From positions 36,756 through 100,755 of the forward strand of contig JOGW01000026.1 of assembly GCA_000721375.1 (NCBI GenBank): a stretch of DNA of 64,000 nt, read 5' to 3'. Shown piece after piece: positions 24,974 through 34,504 of this stretch; the first letter of the stretch is position 1; every line of letters starts with the position of its first letter. The translations under genes and the position numbers were made by a program. The notes beneath the pieces were generated by a model, which did not search any database, was not told the origin of the DNA, and was given only the letters and a program-made list of their open reading frames with translations. This stretch comes from Streptomyces sp. NRRL B-3428 (GTDB lineage Bacteria; Actinomycetota; Actinomycetes; Streptomycetales; Streptomycetaceae).

Positions 24974-25783
24974 ATGGCAGCCGAACCCGGCGCCGGAACC
25001 CAGGCAGTCGAACGCGCGATGTCGCTGCTCGCCTGCTTCACCGATGAGAGCAGCGAACTGCGCGTCTCGGAGCTGTGCACCCGCACCGGTCTGGGGCAGT
25101 CGACGGTGTCGAGGATGGTCGCCTCGCTGGAACGCCTCGGCTTCCTCGCGCAGGACACCCGCACCGGGCTGTACCGCCTGGGCCCGACCCAGGTGACGCT
25201 GGGATCGGTGGGCCTCAACAGCTCACCGGTCTTCCGCGCCGCACGCCAGACCGCGCAGAACCTTGCCCATGTCGCGGATCTGGGGGCGAACTTGGCGGAG
25301 TTCCACGGAGACCAGCTCTTCTACCTCGGCAATTTCGAGGGCGGCAAGTCCCCGAAGTCGTTCACGATGGCGGGCCGCAGCGCCCCCCTGCACGCCACCG
25401 CGATGGGCAAGACCCTGCTGTTGACGCAGACTTCGCAGTACATCCACGACTACTACGCCAAGGGCCTCGGTATCGCCTACACCCCGCACACCATCACCGA
25501 CCCGTTCGCGATGGAGAGCGCACTGGCCGAGACCCGCAGCCGCGGCTATGCCACGGAGATCGAGGAACTGGCCTTCGGCCGGGCCTGCGTCGCGGCCCCG
25601 ATCCGCGGCCGCGGGGGAGCGGTGGTGGCGGCCCTGTCGGTGAGCGGCCCGCTGTCCGAACTGGACGACGAGCGGCGCCAACGGGAGCTGTCCCTGATGG
25701 TGATCGAGGCCGCCGACGAGGTCTCGGTGGCCCTCGGCTTCATCGTTACTCGCGCACCTCAGCCGAGGGTGCCGCTGGGCTGA
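24974..25783 (+). CDS. IclR-family transcriptional regulator
   Basis: Regulator of 269 residues with an N-terminal winged HTH (about 10-70; V-S-E-L-C-T-R-T-G-L-G-Q-S-T-V-S-R-M) and a GAF-like IclR effector domain (about 85-260). The typical H-A-T-A-M-G-K-T-L-L segment and the conserved R-G-Y-A-T-E-I-E-E block are present. It is the last gene of the ABC cluster and most likely controls that cluster and the divergent GH16 gene in response to a sugar breakdown product. Confidence 0.9.
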   Translation: MAAEPGAGTQAVERAMSLLACFTDESSELRVSELCTRTGLGQSTVSRMVASLERLGFLAQDTRTGLYRLGPTQVTLGSVGLNSSPVFRAARQTAQNLAHVADLGANLAEFHGDQLFYLGNFEGGKSPKSFTMAGRSAPLHATAMGKTLLLTQTSQYIHDYYAKGLGIAYTPHTITDPFAMESALAETRSRGYATEIEELAFGRACVAAPIRGRGGAVVAALSVSGPLSELDDERRQRELSLMVIEAADEVSVALGFIVTRAPQPRVPLG

Positions 25784-25844
25784 CGGTCTGGTCCGGTCCG
25801 TTGCCGACGAGACGCAGCCGGCTCCACAGGACTGACGTGACCCG

Positions 25845-26291
25845 CTATTCGTCCCGGGTCCACGACCCGAGCACCATCAGGGTCCGCGTTCCGATCACCT
25901 TGCCCGAGCTGCGCAGCCGGTCGATCACTTCCTGGAGATGGGTGATGTCCCGTACGCGCATGTGCACCAGCGCGTCGAGGTCGCCCGCGATGGTGAACAC
26001 GGCCTGTACCTCGGGGGTGCGGGAGGCGCCGGCGAGGATGTCCCTGACGCTTGTGGTCCCGGCGTAGCGCAGCTCGGTGAAGGCCTCGATGCCCCAGCCG
26101 AGTTTGGCGTGGTCGACCTGCACGGTGAAGCCGGTGATGACCCCGCTCTCGCGCATCCGGTCGACACGGCGCTTGACCGCGGCGACGGAGAGACCGACCT
26201 CGGGTGCCATCTCCGAGAAGGTGCGGCGCCCGTCGGCCTGGAGCAGGCGCAGCAGCTGGTGGTCGGTCTCGTCCAACTCGTAACCCGCCAT
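25845..26291 (-). CDS. Lrp/AsnC-family transcriptional regulator
   Basis: Protein of 148 residues with an N-terminal HTH (L-D-E-T-D-H-Q-L-L-R-L-L-Q-A-D-G-R opening, V-G-L-S-V-A-A-V-K-R-R-V recognition helix) and a C-terminal RAM domain (V-F-T-I-A-G-D-L-D-A-L-V-H). AAGGAG lies 6 nt before the ATG at 26291. It is divergent from the indolepyruvate oxidoreductase gene. Lrp-type proteins commonly sense amino acids and control adjacent catabolic genes, so regulation of that gene by an aromatic or branched amino acid is likely. Confidence 0.9.
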   Translation of the reverse strand: MAGYELDETDHQLLRLLQADGRRTFSEMAPEVGLSVAAVKRRVDRMRESGVITGFTVQVDHAKLGWGIEAFTELRYAGTTSVRDILAGASRTPEVQAVFTIAGDLDALVHMRVRDITHLQEVIDRLRSSGKVIGTRTLMVLGSWTRDE

Positions 26292-26340
26292 GGCGCGCTC
26301 CTTCGGCTCGGTCCTCGGCCGCTGTGAGCCGACGTCCGAC

Positions 26341-26386
26341 GCAATGAAAGCAAGCAACTCGGCGGATGGCCATGAGTTCTTTGCGT
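26341..26386. promoter_or_regulatory. Candidate Lrp/AsnC binding region
   Basis: An AT-richer patch with the imperfect dyad GCAAGCAACTC / GAGTTCTTTGC, whose inner AACTC and GAGTT arms are exact, lies between the divergent Lrp gene (26291) and the oxidoreductase start (26487). Placement and composition fit an Lrp-type site. Symmetry is only partial. Confidence 0.35.
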
Positions 26387-26486
26387 CTTGTGCGCGATCG
26401 GGCGATCGGGTCTTGCGTGGTCGGAGGGCGGGTTGTGTGCTGTCAGGTATCCCGTCGCCCGAACTCCCGCTGCCATGGAGGATGTT

Positions 26487-29400
26487 GTGAGCGCTCCGAA
26501 CCATGCCCCTTCCCTCGATGACAAGTACACGGCCACCGGCGGCCGCGCCTTGATGTCCGGGGTGCAGGCGCTGGTGCGTCTGACGCTGGAACAGCGCAGG
26601 CTGGACCGGGAACGGGGTCTCGACACCCGGGTGTTCGTCTCCGGATACCAGGGCTCCCCGCTGGGCGGAGTGGACCTGGAGATGGGCCGCGCCTCCCGGT
26701 TCCTCGACGAGACGGGTGTGGTCTTCCGGGCGGGCCTGAACGAGGAGCTCGCCGCCACCGCGGTCGGCGGCACCCAGCACCTCGGCCGGCTGCCGGGCCG
26801 ACGCCACGAGGGCGTCACCGGGTTCTGGTACGGGAAGAACCCCGGCCTCGACCGCGCGGCCGACGCGATCCGGCACGCCACGACCGCGGGCACGGCCCCG
26901 CTCGGCGGCGCCGTCGCGTGGATCGGGGACGACCCGGACTGCAAGTCCTCGACGCTGCCCAGCAGTTGCGAAGTGATGTGCCAGAGCCTCGGCCTGCCAC
27001 TGTTCGCCCCGGGCTCGGTGCGCGAGATCATCGAGTACGGTCTGCATGCGGTCGCCCTGTCCAGGGCGGCGGGACTCTGGACCGGCCTGAAGATCGTCGC
27101 CGATGTCGCGGACTCCTCGGCGACGGTCGATCTCGCCGGCCTGCACCACGGCATCCCCGTGCCGGAGCGCCGGCCCATGGGCGCGGCGCCGGTCCTGGTC
27201 GGTCCGGCCGCGCTGGACGCAGAGGAGGACCTGCTCACCCGCCGCCTGGCCCTCGCCCGTGCGTACGCCCGTGACCAGGGGATCAACCGGGTCGTCAGCT
27301 CCGCGCGAACCGCCCGGCTCGGGGTGCTCGCCGCGGGATCGTCCTTCCCTGTCGTGCGGCGGGCCTTGAGTGACCTGGGGATCGACGAGGCCGAGACGGA
27401 GCGGCTGGGTATCCGGCTCATTTCCTTGGGCATGCCTTTTCCTCTGGACGGCGACCACTTGGCCGAACTGACTGAGGGCCTGGATGAGTTGCTCGTGGTG
27501 GAAGACAAGAGCGACTTCCTCGAAGGCCACATCAAGCAGGCCTTGTATGGGCGGGCCGGTGCGCCGGTCGTCGTCGGGCGCCGCGACACGGCGGGGCGAA
27601 CTCTGTTGCCGGTGCGCGGCACGCTGAAGTCCGACGACGTGGCCCGGGCCCTGGCCGGGCTGATCGGTGCCGAGCGGCTTCCGCGCTCTGCGACGACGCT
27701 CATCGCGAAGCGGTCGAAGCGGCGGCCGGCGATGCCGCGCCTGCTGCCGATCGTCGCCGACCGCACCCCGTTCTTCTGCTCCGGCTGCCCGCACAACCGC
27801 TCCACCCGCACCGGTAAGGACACACTCGTCGGCGTGGGCATCGGCTGCCACGCGATGGTCGCCCTGGACGGCAGCGAGATGCGCGGCGACCTGGTCGGCA
27901 TCACGCAGATGGGCGGCGAGGGTGCCCAGTGGTTCGGCCTCGCGCCCTTCACCGACGACCGGCACTTCGTACAGAACCTCGGCGACGGCACCTTCCACCA
28001 CTCCGGATCGCTCGCCGTACGCGCCGCCGTCGCCGCCGGCGTCACCATGACCTACAAGCTGCTCTACAACCAGGCCGTGGCCATGACCGGCGGACAGGAC
28101 GTCGAGGGCGCTCTCGGCATCCCCGACCTGACCCGGTTCCTGGCGCTCGAAGGAGTCCGCCGCATCGTGATCACCACGGACGAGCCGGGCAGCTATCGGG
28201 GAGTGCGCCTCGATCGCCGTGCGAGCGTCCGTCACCGCGATGAACTCGCGGCGGTCGAAGCCGAGTTGGCGGACGTGGAGGGTGTGACGGTGCTCATCCA
28301 CGACGACCGCTGCGTCGCCGAGGAGCGACGGATGCGCAAGCGCGGTCTGCTGCCCGCCCCCGTCGCCAAGGTGGTCGTCAACGAGCGTGTCTGCGAGGGC
28401 TGCGGCGACTGCGCCGAGCAGTCGACCTGCCTTTCGGTGCAGCCCGTGGCCACGGAGTTCGGCAGCAAGACCCGTATCCACCAGCCGTCCTGCAACTCCG
28501 ACCTGAGCTGCCTCAAGGGCGACTGCCCGTCCTTCCTGCTGGTGGAGCCGGGCCCGTCGGCCGTCTCGTCCGCGCCTGCCGCGCTGCCCGAACCGCCCGG
28601 CGGACTGCCCGAGCCGCTGGACCGCTTCGGCGGCCGTGAAGTCGTGCTGCGGATGCCCGGCATCGGCGGCACCGGCGTCGTCACGGTCTCCCAGATCCTG
28701 CAGATGGCCGCCCACCTCGACGGGCTCCACGCGGCCGGGCTCGACCAGACCGGCCTCGCGCAGAAGGGCGGTCCGGTCGTGAGCGATGTCCGGATCGGCA
28801 AGGATCCGGTCAGCGGCTCCGTACGGGCCTCGGGCGGTGGCGTCGACGTACTGATCGGGTTCGATCTGCTCGGTGCGGCCGCCGACGCGACGCTGGCGAC
28901 CTGCGCGCCCGAGCGGACCTTCGCGGTGGTCAACACGGCACTGGTGCCCACTGCCGCGATGATCACCCGGCAGGTCGCCGTGCCGGGGGGCCCGCAGGAC
29001 GCCCTCGCCAAGATCGCCGCCGCGACGCGTGAGCCGGCACCGGCGGCGCTCGATGCGCAGGGCCTCGCCGAGCAGCTCTTCGGCGACCACATGCCGGCCA
29101 ACATGCTGCTGCTCGGGGCCGCTTACCAGCACGGCTGTCTGCCGGTGAGTGCATCGGCGGTGGAACGCGCCGTCGCGCTCAACGGCGCGTCGGTGGCCAA
29201 GAACCTCGCCGCGTTCCGCTGGGGGCGCGCCTTGGTGGCGGACCCGGACGCGGTGCGCCGGGCCGTCTCGCCGCCGCAGCACACTCCGGCGCCGCCGGCC
29301 GGCACTCTGGAGGAGTCGGTCGCTCTGCGCGTGCGCGACCTCACCGCGTATCAGAACAGCGCGTACGCCGGGCGCTACGAGAAGGCCGTGCAGAGCGTCA

Positions 29401-29930
29401 CCGCACTGGCCACCGAGCGCGTCGGGGAGCAGGACGGCCGCCGTATCGCCCAGGCCTTCGCCACCTCACTGCACCACCTGATGGCCTACAAGGACGAGTA
29501 CGAGGTGGCCCGTCTGCACTTGGACCCCGACGAACAGGCCCGCATCCGGGCCGAGTTCGGGCCGGACGCCAAGGTGTCGGTGCTGCTGCACCCGCCCGTG
29601 CTGCGCGCGCTGGGCATCGACCGCAAGCTGCGGCTGCGACGCACTGGCGAACCGGCCTTCCGGCTGCTGCGGGCCGGGCGCCGGCTGCGGGGCACCCCGC
29701 TCGACCCGTTCGCCCGCACCGCGGTCCGCCGAACCGAGCGGGCCCTGGTCACGCAGTACCAGGAACTGATGCGCGAAGCCCTGTCACACCTCACCCCCGA
29801 CAACGCGGATGCGGTGGCCGGCCTTGCCGCACTGCCGCAGACGATCCGCGGCTACGAGCACATCAAGATGGCGCGCGTCGAGGAGTACCGCACGAAGGCC
29901 CGTAGCGCGCTGGACGCGCTTGCGCGCTGA
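26487..29930 (+). CDS. Fused indolepyruvate ferredoxin oxidoreductase
   Basis: Large cytoplasmic 2-oxoacid oxidoreductase of 1147 residues fusing alpha- and beta-type subunits (IorA plus IorB). It oxidatively decarboxylates aryl- or branched 2-oxoacids to acyl-CoA, reducing ferredoxin. The thiamine diphosphate site includes G-D-G-T-F-H-H-S-G at about 499-507. A cysteine-rich ferredoxin-like segment starts with C636-E-G-C-G-D-C and continues to C-L-K-G-D-C-P. The gamma/POR domain begins near 729 with G-I-G-G-T-G-V-V-T-V, and a DUF6537-type C-terminal region follows. The GTG at 26487 has GGAGG at 5 nt; an upstream ATG at 26475 overlaps that sequence. It belongs to amino acid (transamination) catabolism, under the divergent Lrp regulator. 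Confidence 0.92.
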   Translation: MSAPNHAPSLDDKYTATGGRALMSGVQALVRLTLEQRRLDRERGLDTRVFVSGYQGSPLGGVDLEMGRASRFLDETGVVFRAGLNEELAATAVGGTQHLGRLPGRRHEGVTGFWYGKNPGLDRAADAIRHATTAGTAPLGGAVAWIGDDPDCKSSTLPSSCEVMCQSLGLPLFAPGSVREIIEYGLHAVALSRAAGLWTGLKIVADVADSSATVDLAGLHHGIPVPERRPMGAAPVLVGPAALDAEEDLLTRRLALARAYARDQGINRVVSSARTARLGVLAAGSSFPVVRRALSDLGIDEAETERLGIRLISLGMPFPLDGDHLAELTEGLDELLVVEDKSDFLEGHIKQALYGRAGAPVVVGRRDTAGRTLLPVRGTLKSDDVARALAGLIGAERLPRSATTLIAKRSKRRPAMPRLLPIVADRTPFFCSGCPHNRSTRTGKDTLVGVGIGCHAMVALDGSEMRGDLVGITQMGGEGAQWFGLAPFTDDRHFVQNLGDGTFHHSGSLAVRAAVAAGVTMTYKLLYNQAVAMTGGQDVEGALGIPDLTRFLALEGVRRIVITTDEPGSYRGVRLDRRASVRHRDELAAVEAELADVEGVTVLIHDDRCVAEERRMRKRGLLPAPVAKVVVNERVCEGCGDCAEQSTCLSVQPVATEFGSKTRIHQPSCNSDLSCLKGDCPSFLLVEPGPSAVSSAPAALPEPPGGLPEPLDRFGGREVVLRMPGIGGTGVVTVSQILQMAAHLDGLHAAGLDQTGLAQKGGPVVSDVRIGKDPVSGSVRASGGGVDVLIGFDLLGAAADATLATCAPERTFAVVNTALVPTAAMITRQVAVPGGPQDALAKIAAATREPAPAALDAQGLAEQLFGDHMPANMLLLGAAYQHGCLPVSASAVERAVALNGASVAKNLAAFRWGRALVADPDAVRRAVSPPQHTPAPPAGTLEESVALRVRDLTAYQNSAYAGRYEKAVQSVTALATERVGEQDGRRIAQAFATSLHHLMAYKDEYEVARLHLDPDEQARIRAEFGPDAKVSVLLHPPVLRALGIDRKLRLRRTGEPAFRLLRAGRRLRGTPLDPFARTAVRRTERALVTQYQELMREALSHLTPDNADAVAGLAALPQTIRGYEHIKMARVEEYRTKARSALDALAR

Positions 29931-29939
29931 GCCCGGCGC

Positions 29940-29991
29940 TCGGAGAGTTCCCCCGGCGCGTACGACGAGAACCGGAGGAACTCTCCGACGC
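29940..29991. promoter_or_regulatory. 12-bp inverted repeat and element shared with the GlcD operon
   Basis: TCGGAGAGTTCC (29940-29951) pairs exactly with GGAACTCTCCGA (29977-29988). The right half is part of a 25-nt block (29967-29991: GAGAACC, GGAG, AACTCTCCGACGC) that recurs with small changes upstream of the FAD oxidase operon at 34505-34531. The block ends 28 nt before the GH2 start. It is probably an operator; the dyad could also help terminate the preceding oxidoreductase transcript. Confidence 0.6.
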
Positions 29992-30019
29992 CACCGCGCC
30001 GTCGCCGTGATTGCGTGGG

Positions 30020-32575
30020 GTGGTGGATTCCGTACAGATACTTGGACTGCCGCCCGGGACCGGAGCGCCGTACGAGGTGGCCGATCGCCCCGGATGGCTG
30101 CCGGCGCAGATCCCCGGCGACGTGCACACCGCGCTCATCGCCGCCGGACGCCTGGAGCATCCCTACCGGGGCCGTGCGGAAGTGGACGCGGCCTGGGTAG
30201 CCGAGCTGGAATGGTGGTACCGGGCGCGGGTGCCCGATGTACCAGGCGCAGGGGCCCGGCTGGTGCTCGAAGGCCTCGACGGGGTCGCCGACGTCTGGTG
30301 GAACGGCACTCATCTCGGCCACCACATCAACCAGTTCCGGCCCTTGATCGCCGACGTGTCCGCCCTTCGCCGGCCCGACAACGACCTCCTGATCCGCTTC
30401 ACCCCGCCCCTGGCCGGCCGAGACGTGCCCGAGGTGACCGCGCGGATGCTGGCCGCGCTCGGCACCGGTGTAGGCGCGCTGCAGCCCGGCGGTGCGGCGC
30501 TCACCCCGCAGGAGTCGATCGACCGGCGCACCCCGATGGCGCGCGCGTCGACGCTGCGCAAGGCCGCGTTCTCCTGGGGCTGGGACTTCGCGCCCTGTCT
30601 CCCGTCCATCGGCCCCTGGCGCGCGGTACGACTCGAAACGGTGCCCGAGACCGAAGTCCTCGACTGGCGCGCCGAGGTCACCTCCCTCGACAAGGACCTG
30701 CGGCAGGCACGCGTGGCGCTGCGGGTATGTGTCGGGGGACGGCAGGACGTCGTGGTGCGCGTGCTGTTGAACGCACCCGACGGGCGCCGCTTCGAGCAGG
30801 AGATGCCGGTGGTCGAGGGCGTGGCCGAAGGATTCCTCGACATCTGCGACCCCCAGCTGTGGTGGCCGCACGACCTCGGCACCCCGCACCTGCACGACCT
30901 CACCCTCGAACTCGTGGACGCCCAGGCATCGATGGCACATATGGCACCGATGACGTCGGCGGCGGTGGTGCGGCACCGGGTGACGGCGCGGATCGGACTG
31001 CGCACCGTGACACTCGACCGCGCGCACGCCGCACCGCACGGGGAGCGCAGGCTGTTCCGGTTCGTTCTGAACCACCGGCCCGTCTTCGCGCGCGGCGCCA
31101 ACTGGGTACCGGCGGGCGCCTTCGCCGGCTCGGTGGACCCGGAGGCCGTCACCGACCTGGTGGCCCGCAGCCGCGAGGCCGGGTTCACGATGCTGCGCGT
31201 ATGGGGCGGCGGGGTGTACGAGGACGACCGGTTCTACGACGCCTGCGACGCGGCGGGCGTGATGGTCTGGCAGGACTTCATGTTCACCAGCATCGACATC
31301 CCCGACGACCTGCCGGCGCTGCGCACGGAGGTACGGGCCGAGGCCGTGCACCAGATCCGTCGTCTGCGCCCGCACCCCAGCGTGGTCATGTGGGCGGGCA
31401 ACAACGAGGTCCAGCTCGCCCACGAGGTCGCGTACGGGACCGTACAGCCAGGGCCATGGGGCTGGCATCTCTACCACGAACTGCTGCCCGCCGCCGTGGC
31501 CGAGCATTCCCCGCGTACCCCGTACTGGCCCGGCAGTCCCTGGGGCGAGCGTGGCGGTGCCAACGGCGCCGAGGACGGCGACCGGCACAACTGGGAGGTC
31601 TGGCACGGACTTGAGCTCGGTGCGCCGCGGCCGCCCGAGGGCACCGGCGTGGGCGACCGGCGGCACTACCGCCGATACGCGGACGAGAGCGCCGCGTTCG
31701 TCAGCGAGTTCGGCATCGCTTCCGATCCCGCATGGCAGACCCTGCGTACCTGGCTCGACGAGGGCCAACTGGTCCTGGAGGGCCATGCGTTGACCGCCCA
31801 CGTCAAGGACCGGCCCGTGGACAAGGTCAATGCGCTCCTCGAGGTCACCACCGGACTGCCACGAACCGTGGCGCAGCGGATCGCGTTCACCCAGGCGGTA
31901 CAGGCCGAGGGCATGGCGTTCGCCGTCGCCTGCTTCCGGCGGCGCACGCCGCTGACCTCGGGTGCGCTGGTGTGGCAGCTCAACGACAGCTGGCCGGGGT
32001 TCAGCTGGTCCCTCGTGGACTACGACGGCCGGCCCAAGCATGCCTACCACGCGACCGCACGGGCCTGCGCCGCCGTCATGCTCTCCTTCGCGGACGACGG
32101 GCGTGGCGGCCTGGAACTGTGGGCCGTCAACGACGGGCCGACGGCCGTCGACCTGCTCGCCGATGTGGCCCTCGGCCGGATCGACGGCGAGGAGAGCGTG
32201 ACGCGGGTCCGCGGACGTGTCGAGCCGGGCCGCCCGGTCGTGCTGTGGCGCGGCGAGTCCGGGCGTTCACCGGATCGCTACGCCTGGGCCACCAGCCCTG
32301 AAGGGGTCTTCCCGCCCGCCCGGACATACTTCTGCGAGATCGGTCAACTGCCCGCGCGCGGCAAGGCGACGTGCGAGGCGGTCGCGGACGACGCGGTGGT
32401 GGTCCGCGCCGAGGGCCATGCCTATGCCGTACGTCTGGAGGTGCCGCACCCTCGGGTGCGGCTCGGTGACAACTGGTTCGACCTGCGGGCCGGCGAGGAA
32501 CGGAAGATCACCGTGCGTGGCTGTGACCCCACGCAGGTGACCGTGGCGCCGTTCCCGTTCCTGATGATGGACTAG
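30020..32575 (+). CDS. GH2 beta-mannosidase-like glycoside hydrolase
   Basis: Exo-acting glycosidase of about 851 residues with the GH2 layout: N-terminal jelly roll (about 1-170), immunoglobulin-like domain (190-330), TIM barrel (about 330-610) and C-terminal beta domains. The acid/base Glu463 is in M-W-A-G-N-N-E and the nucleophile Glu563 in S-E-F-G-I-A-S-D, as in GH2 beta-mannosidases. W-W-Y-R-A-R and W-G-W-D-F-A-P are further family marks. No signal peptide is present, so it acts on imported mannosides. Start choice is uncertain: GTG 30020 or 30023, with a TTG at 30011 also in frame. A second, deleted copy of this gene type lies at 47888-48705. Confidence 0.88.
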   Translation: MVDSVQILGLPPGTGAPYEVADRPGWLPAQIPGDVHTALIAAGRLEHPYRGRAEVDAAWVAELEWWYRARVPDVPGAGARLVLEGLDGVADVWWNGTHLGHHINQFRPLIADVSALRRPDNDLLIRFTPPLAGRDVPEVTARMLAALGTGVGALQPGGAALTPQESIDRRTPMARASTLRKAAFSWGWDFAPCLPSIGPWRAVRLETVPETEVLDWRAEVTSLDKDLRQARVALRVCVGGRQDVVVRVLLNAPDGRRFEQEMPVVEGVAEGFLDICDPQLWWPHDLGTPHLHDLTLELVDAQASMAHMAPMTSAAVVRHRVTARIGLRTVTLDRAHAAPHGERRLFRFVLNHRPVFARGANWVPAGAFAGSVDPEAVTDLVARSREAGFTMLRVWGGGVYEDDRFYDACDAAGVMVWQDFMFTSIDIPDDLPALRTEVRAEAVHQIRRLRPHPSVVMWAGNNEVQLAHEVAYGTVQPGPWGWHLYHELLPAAVAEHSPRTPYWPGSPWGERGGANGAEDGDRHNWEVWHGLELGAPRPPEGTGVGDRRHYRRYADESAAFVSEFGIASDPAWQTLRTWLDEGQLVLEGHALTAHVKDRPVDKVNALLEVTTGLPRTVAQRIAFTQAVQAEGMAFAVACFRRRTPLTSGALVWQLNDSWPGFSWSLVDYDGRPKHAYHATARACAAVMLSFADDGRGGLELWAVNDGPTAVDLLADVALGRIDGEESVTRVRGRVEPGRPVVLWRGESGRSPDRYAWATSPEGVFPPARTYFCEIGQLPARGKATCEAVADDAVVVRAEGHAYAVRLEVPHPRVRLGDNWFDLRAGEERKITVRGCDPTQVTVAPFPFLMMD

Positions 32576-32580
32576 GCGGC

Positions 32581-34485
32581 GTGACGGGTTCCGACGTGAG
32601 CGCACGCGAGGAGAGGTCCTGGCTGGGTCTGCTGGCCGAGGACGCCTCCCGAGCCGAACTGCATGCCTACCGTGCCGCGCTCCTGGCGGGCGGCGGCGCG
32701 CAGTCGCGCGGCGCGGTGGAGGCCGACGGCGCGCACGCCGACGCCATCAAGGACCATCTGGAGGACCGGCGGCAGACGGCGCGCGAACTGGCGGTGCTCA
32801 ACGACCTGGCCCGGCGCCTGGCCACCCTGCGCGACACCCGCGAGGTGCTGCACGAAGTGTGCGTCCAGGCGCGGCAGTTGCTGGGGGTCGACGTCGCGTA
32901 CATCATGCTGCGCCACGGCGCGCAGGACCTGCGGATCGAGACCGCCGACGGATCGATGGGCTCCGCGCTGCGCGGCATCGTCCTCACCGCCGAGGAAGGA
33001 CTCGGCGGTCTGGTACTGCGCCGCGGGCAGCCGATGTGGAGCGAGGACTACCTCGACGACCCGCGGCTGCGGCGCGGGCGGCCCCTGGAGACCGCGGCGA
33101 CCAGCGAACAGCTCGGCGGCATCCTCGGCGTGCCGTTGCAGGTGCGCGACGAACGGCTCGGCGTCCTGCTGGCCGCGGAACGCAGACCCCGGCGCTTCAC
33201 CGAGCGGGAGGTCGAGCTACTGGCCGGCCTCGCCGCGCACGCCGCGGTGGCGCTGCGCAACGCCGAGCTGTTCGAGCAGCACGTCACCGCGCTGAGCGAG
33301 CTGCGCGAGAGCAACCGCAGTCTGCAGCGCACCATCGCCGAGCGGCAGCAGGCCAACGATCTGCGCGAGACCCTGTGGCAACTGATGATCCGCGGCGGCG
33401 ACGTACCGGCGATCGCCGAAGTGCTCGCGCGCGCGGTCGGACTGCCGGTGCTCGTCCTCGACTCCGCGGGTCGCCCGCTCACTCCCGAGGTGCCCGACAC
33501 CGCGCAGCTGATCGACGCGGTGAGGCCCAGGGAGTGGGCCGGGACCCGGCGCAGTCGCACCTGGCGGGACGGCGAGCGGTACTTCGCCGCGACCACGGTG
33601 GCGCTACCGGACGGTTACGCGGGCTGCGTCCTGGTGGCCGCGACCGAGCCGGTGGACACCGAAGCGGTCCGCCTCCTGGAGATCGGCGCCACCACCGTGG
33701 GGGTCGTCGTCGCCGGTCAACGCGCGGTCGGCGAGGCCGAGTTGCGTGCCCGCGGCGAGTTCGTCGGCGCACTCCTCGCGCCCGACGGCGAAGAGGCAGG
33801 TGTACGGCGCCGGGCCCGGGCCGCCGGGATCGACCTCGACGCGCTGCGCACCGTGGTCGTCCTCGCGCCGGCCGACGGGGCCGAGCGGGCCACGACCCGG
33901 CTGGCCGCCCGACTGTCCGCCGAACTCGGCGGCTGGTCCGCCGAACACGGCAGCGGCGCCGTGGCCCTGCTGCCGCGTGTCGACCCTGCGACCGTACGCG
34001 ACCGGGTCCTCGTACTCGGTGACGGTGAACTCCCCGCCGCCGTCGGGGTCGCCGCCTGCGAGGGCGGGGGACCGGCAGGGATGCGGCAGGCGCACGAGTC
34101 CGCCCGGCAGACCGCCGCCCTCTTGCAGGCCCTCGGCCGGGACCGCGATGTGGCCCTGGTCGAGGAACTGGGCATCTACCGCTCGGTGTTCAGCCGGGCC
34201 GGCAGGCAGGACATCCGCGCCTTCGTCCAGGGAGCCGTCGGACCGCTCGTGGAGCACGACCGGGCCAAGAAGGGCGACCTGACGCGCACCGCGGAGGTGT
34301 TCCTCACCGAGGCCCGCCACCACACCCGTACCTGCGAGGCGCTCAACATCCACGCGAACACGCTCTACCACCGCCTGGACCGGATCACCGCCCTGCTCGG
34401 CGACGGCTGGCGCGAGCCCGAGCGCGCCTGGGAGATCCAACTCGCCTTGCGGATGCGCCACCTGATGACCGCGCGCAGCCTGTAG
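32581..34485 (+). CDS. GAF-PucR/CdaR-type transcriptional regulator
   Basis: Regulator of 634 residues. A coiled region (about 50-85) precedes a GAF sensor domain (about 85-225) and a second coiled segment. A CdaR-like GGDEF-related region follows (about 390-520), and the C-terminal PucR HTH_30 domain has H-H-T-R-T-C-E-A-L-N-I-H-A-N-T-L-Y-H-R at about 579-597. It begins 5 bp after the GH2 gene and is probably co-transcribed. CdaR/PucR proteins activate genes for glycolate, glycerate, sugar acids or purines. The GlcD-type oxidase operon immediately downstream shares a motif with the GH2 promoter, so this is the best candidate regulator for both. Confidence 0.88.
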   Translation: MTGSDVSAREERSWLGLLAEDASRAELHAYRAALLAGGGAQSRGAVEADGAHADAIKDHLEDRRQTARELAVLNDLARRLATLRDTREVLHEVCVQARQLLGVDVAYIMLRHGAQDLRIETADGSMGSALRGIVLTAEEGLGGLVLRRGQPMWSEDYLDDPRLRRGRPLETAATSEQLGGILGVPLQVRDERLGVLLAAERRPRRFTEREVELLAGLAAHAAVALRNAELFEQHVTALSELRESNRSLQRTIAERQQANDLRETLWQLMIRGGDVPAIAEVLARAVGLPVLVLDSAGRPLTPEVPDTAQLIDAVRPREWAGTRRSRTWRDGERYFAATTVALPDGYAGCVLVAATEPVDTEAVRLLEIGATTVGVVVAGQRAVGEAELRARGEFVGALLAPDGEEAGVRRRARAAGIDLDALRTVVVLAPADGAERATTRLAARLSAELGGWSAEHGSGAVALLPRVDPATVRDRVLVLGDGELPAAVGVAACEGGGPAGMRQAHESARQTAALLQALGRDRDVALVEELGIYRSVFSRAGRQDIRAFVQGAVGPLVEHDRAKKGDLTRTAEVFLTEARHHTRTCEALNIHANTLYHRLDRITALLGDGWREPERAWEIQLALRMRHLMTARSL

Positions 34486-34504
34486 GACATCTCCGAAGGA
34501 CCGC

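Noticed and set aside
25845..29282. Very long open frame on the minus strand running antisense to the indolepyruvate oxidoreductase into the Lrp gene
   Set aside because: Only the last 148 codons look like a protein (Lrp/AsnC). The rest is antisense to a well-supported gene and is open because of high-GC third positions.
29852..32050. Minus-strand open frame of about 730 codons opposite the GH2 gene
   Set aside because: Antisense to a gene with both catalytic glutamates in place; composition is that of a shadow frame.
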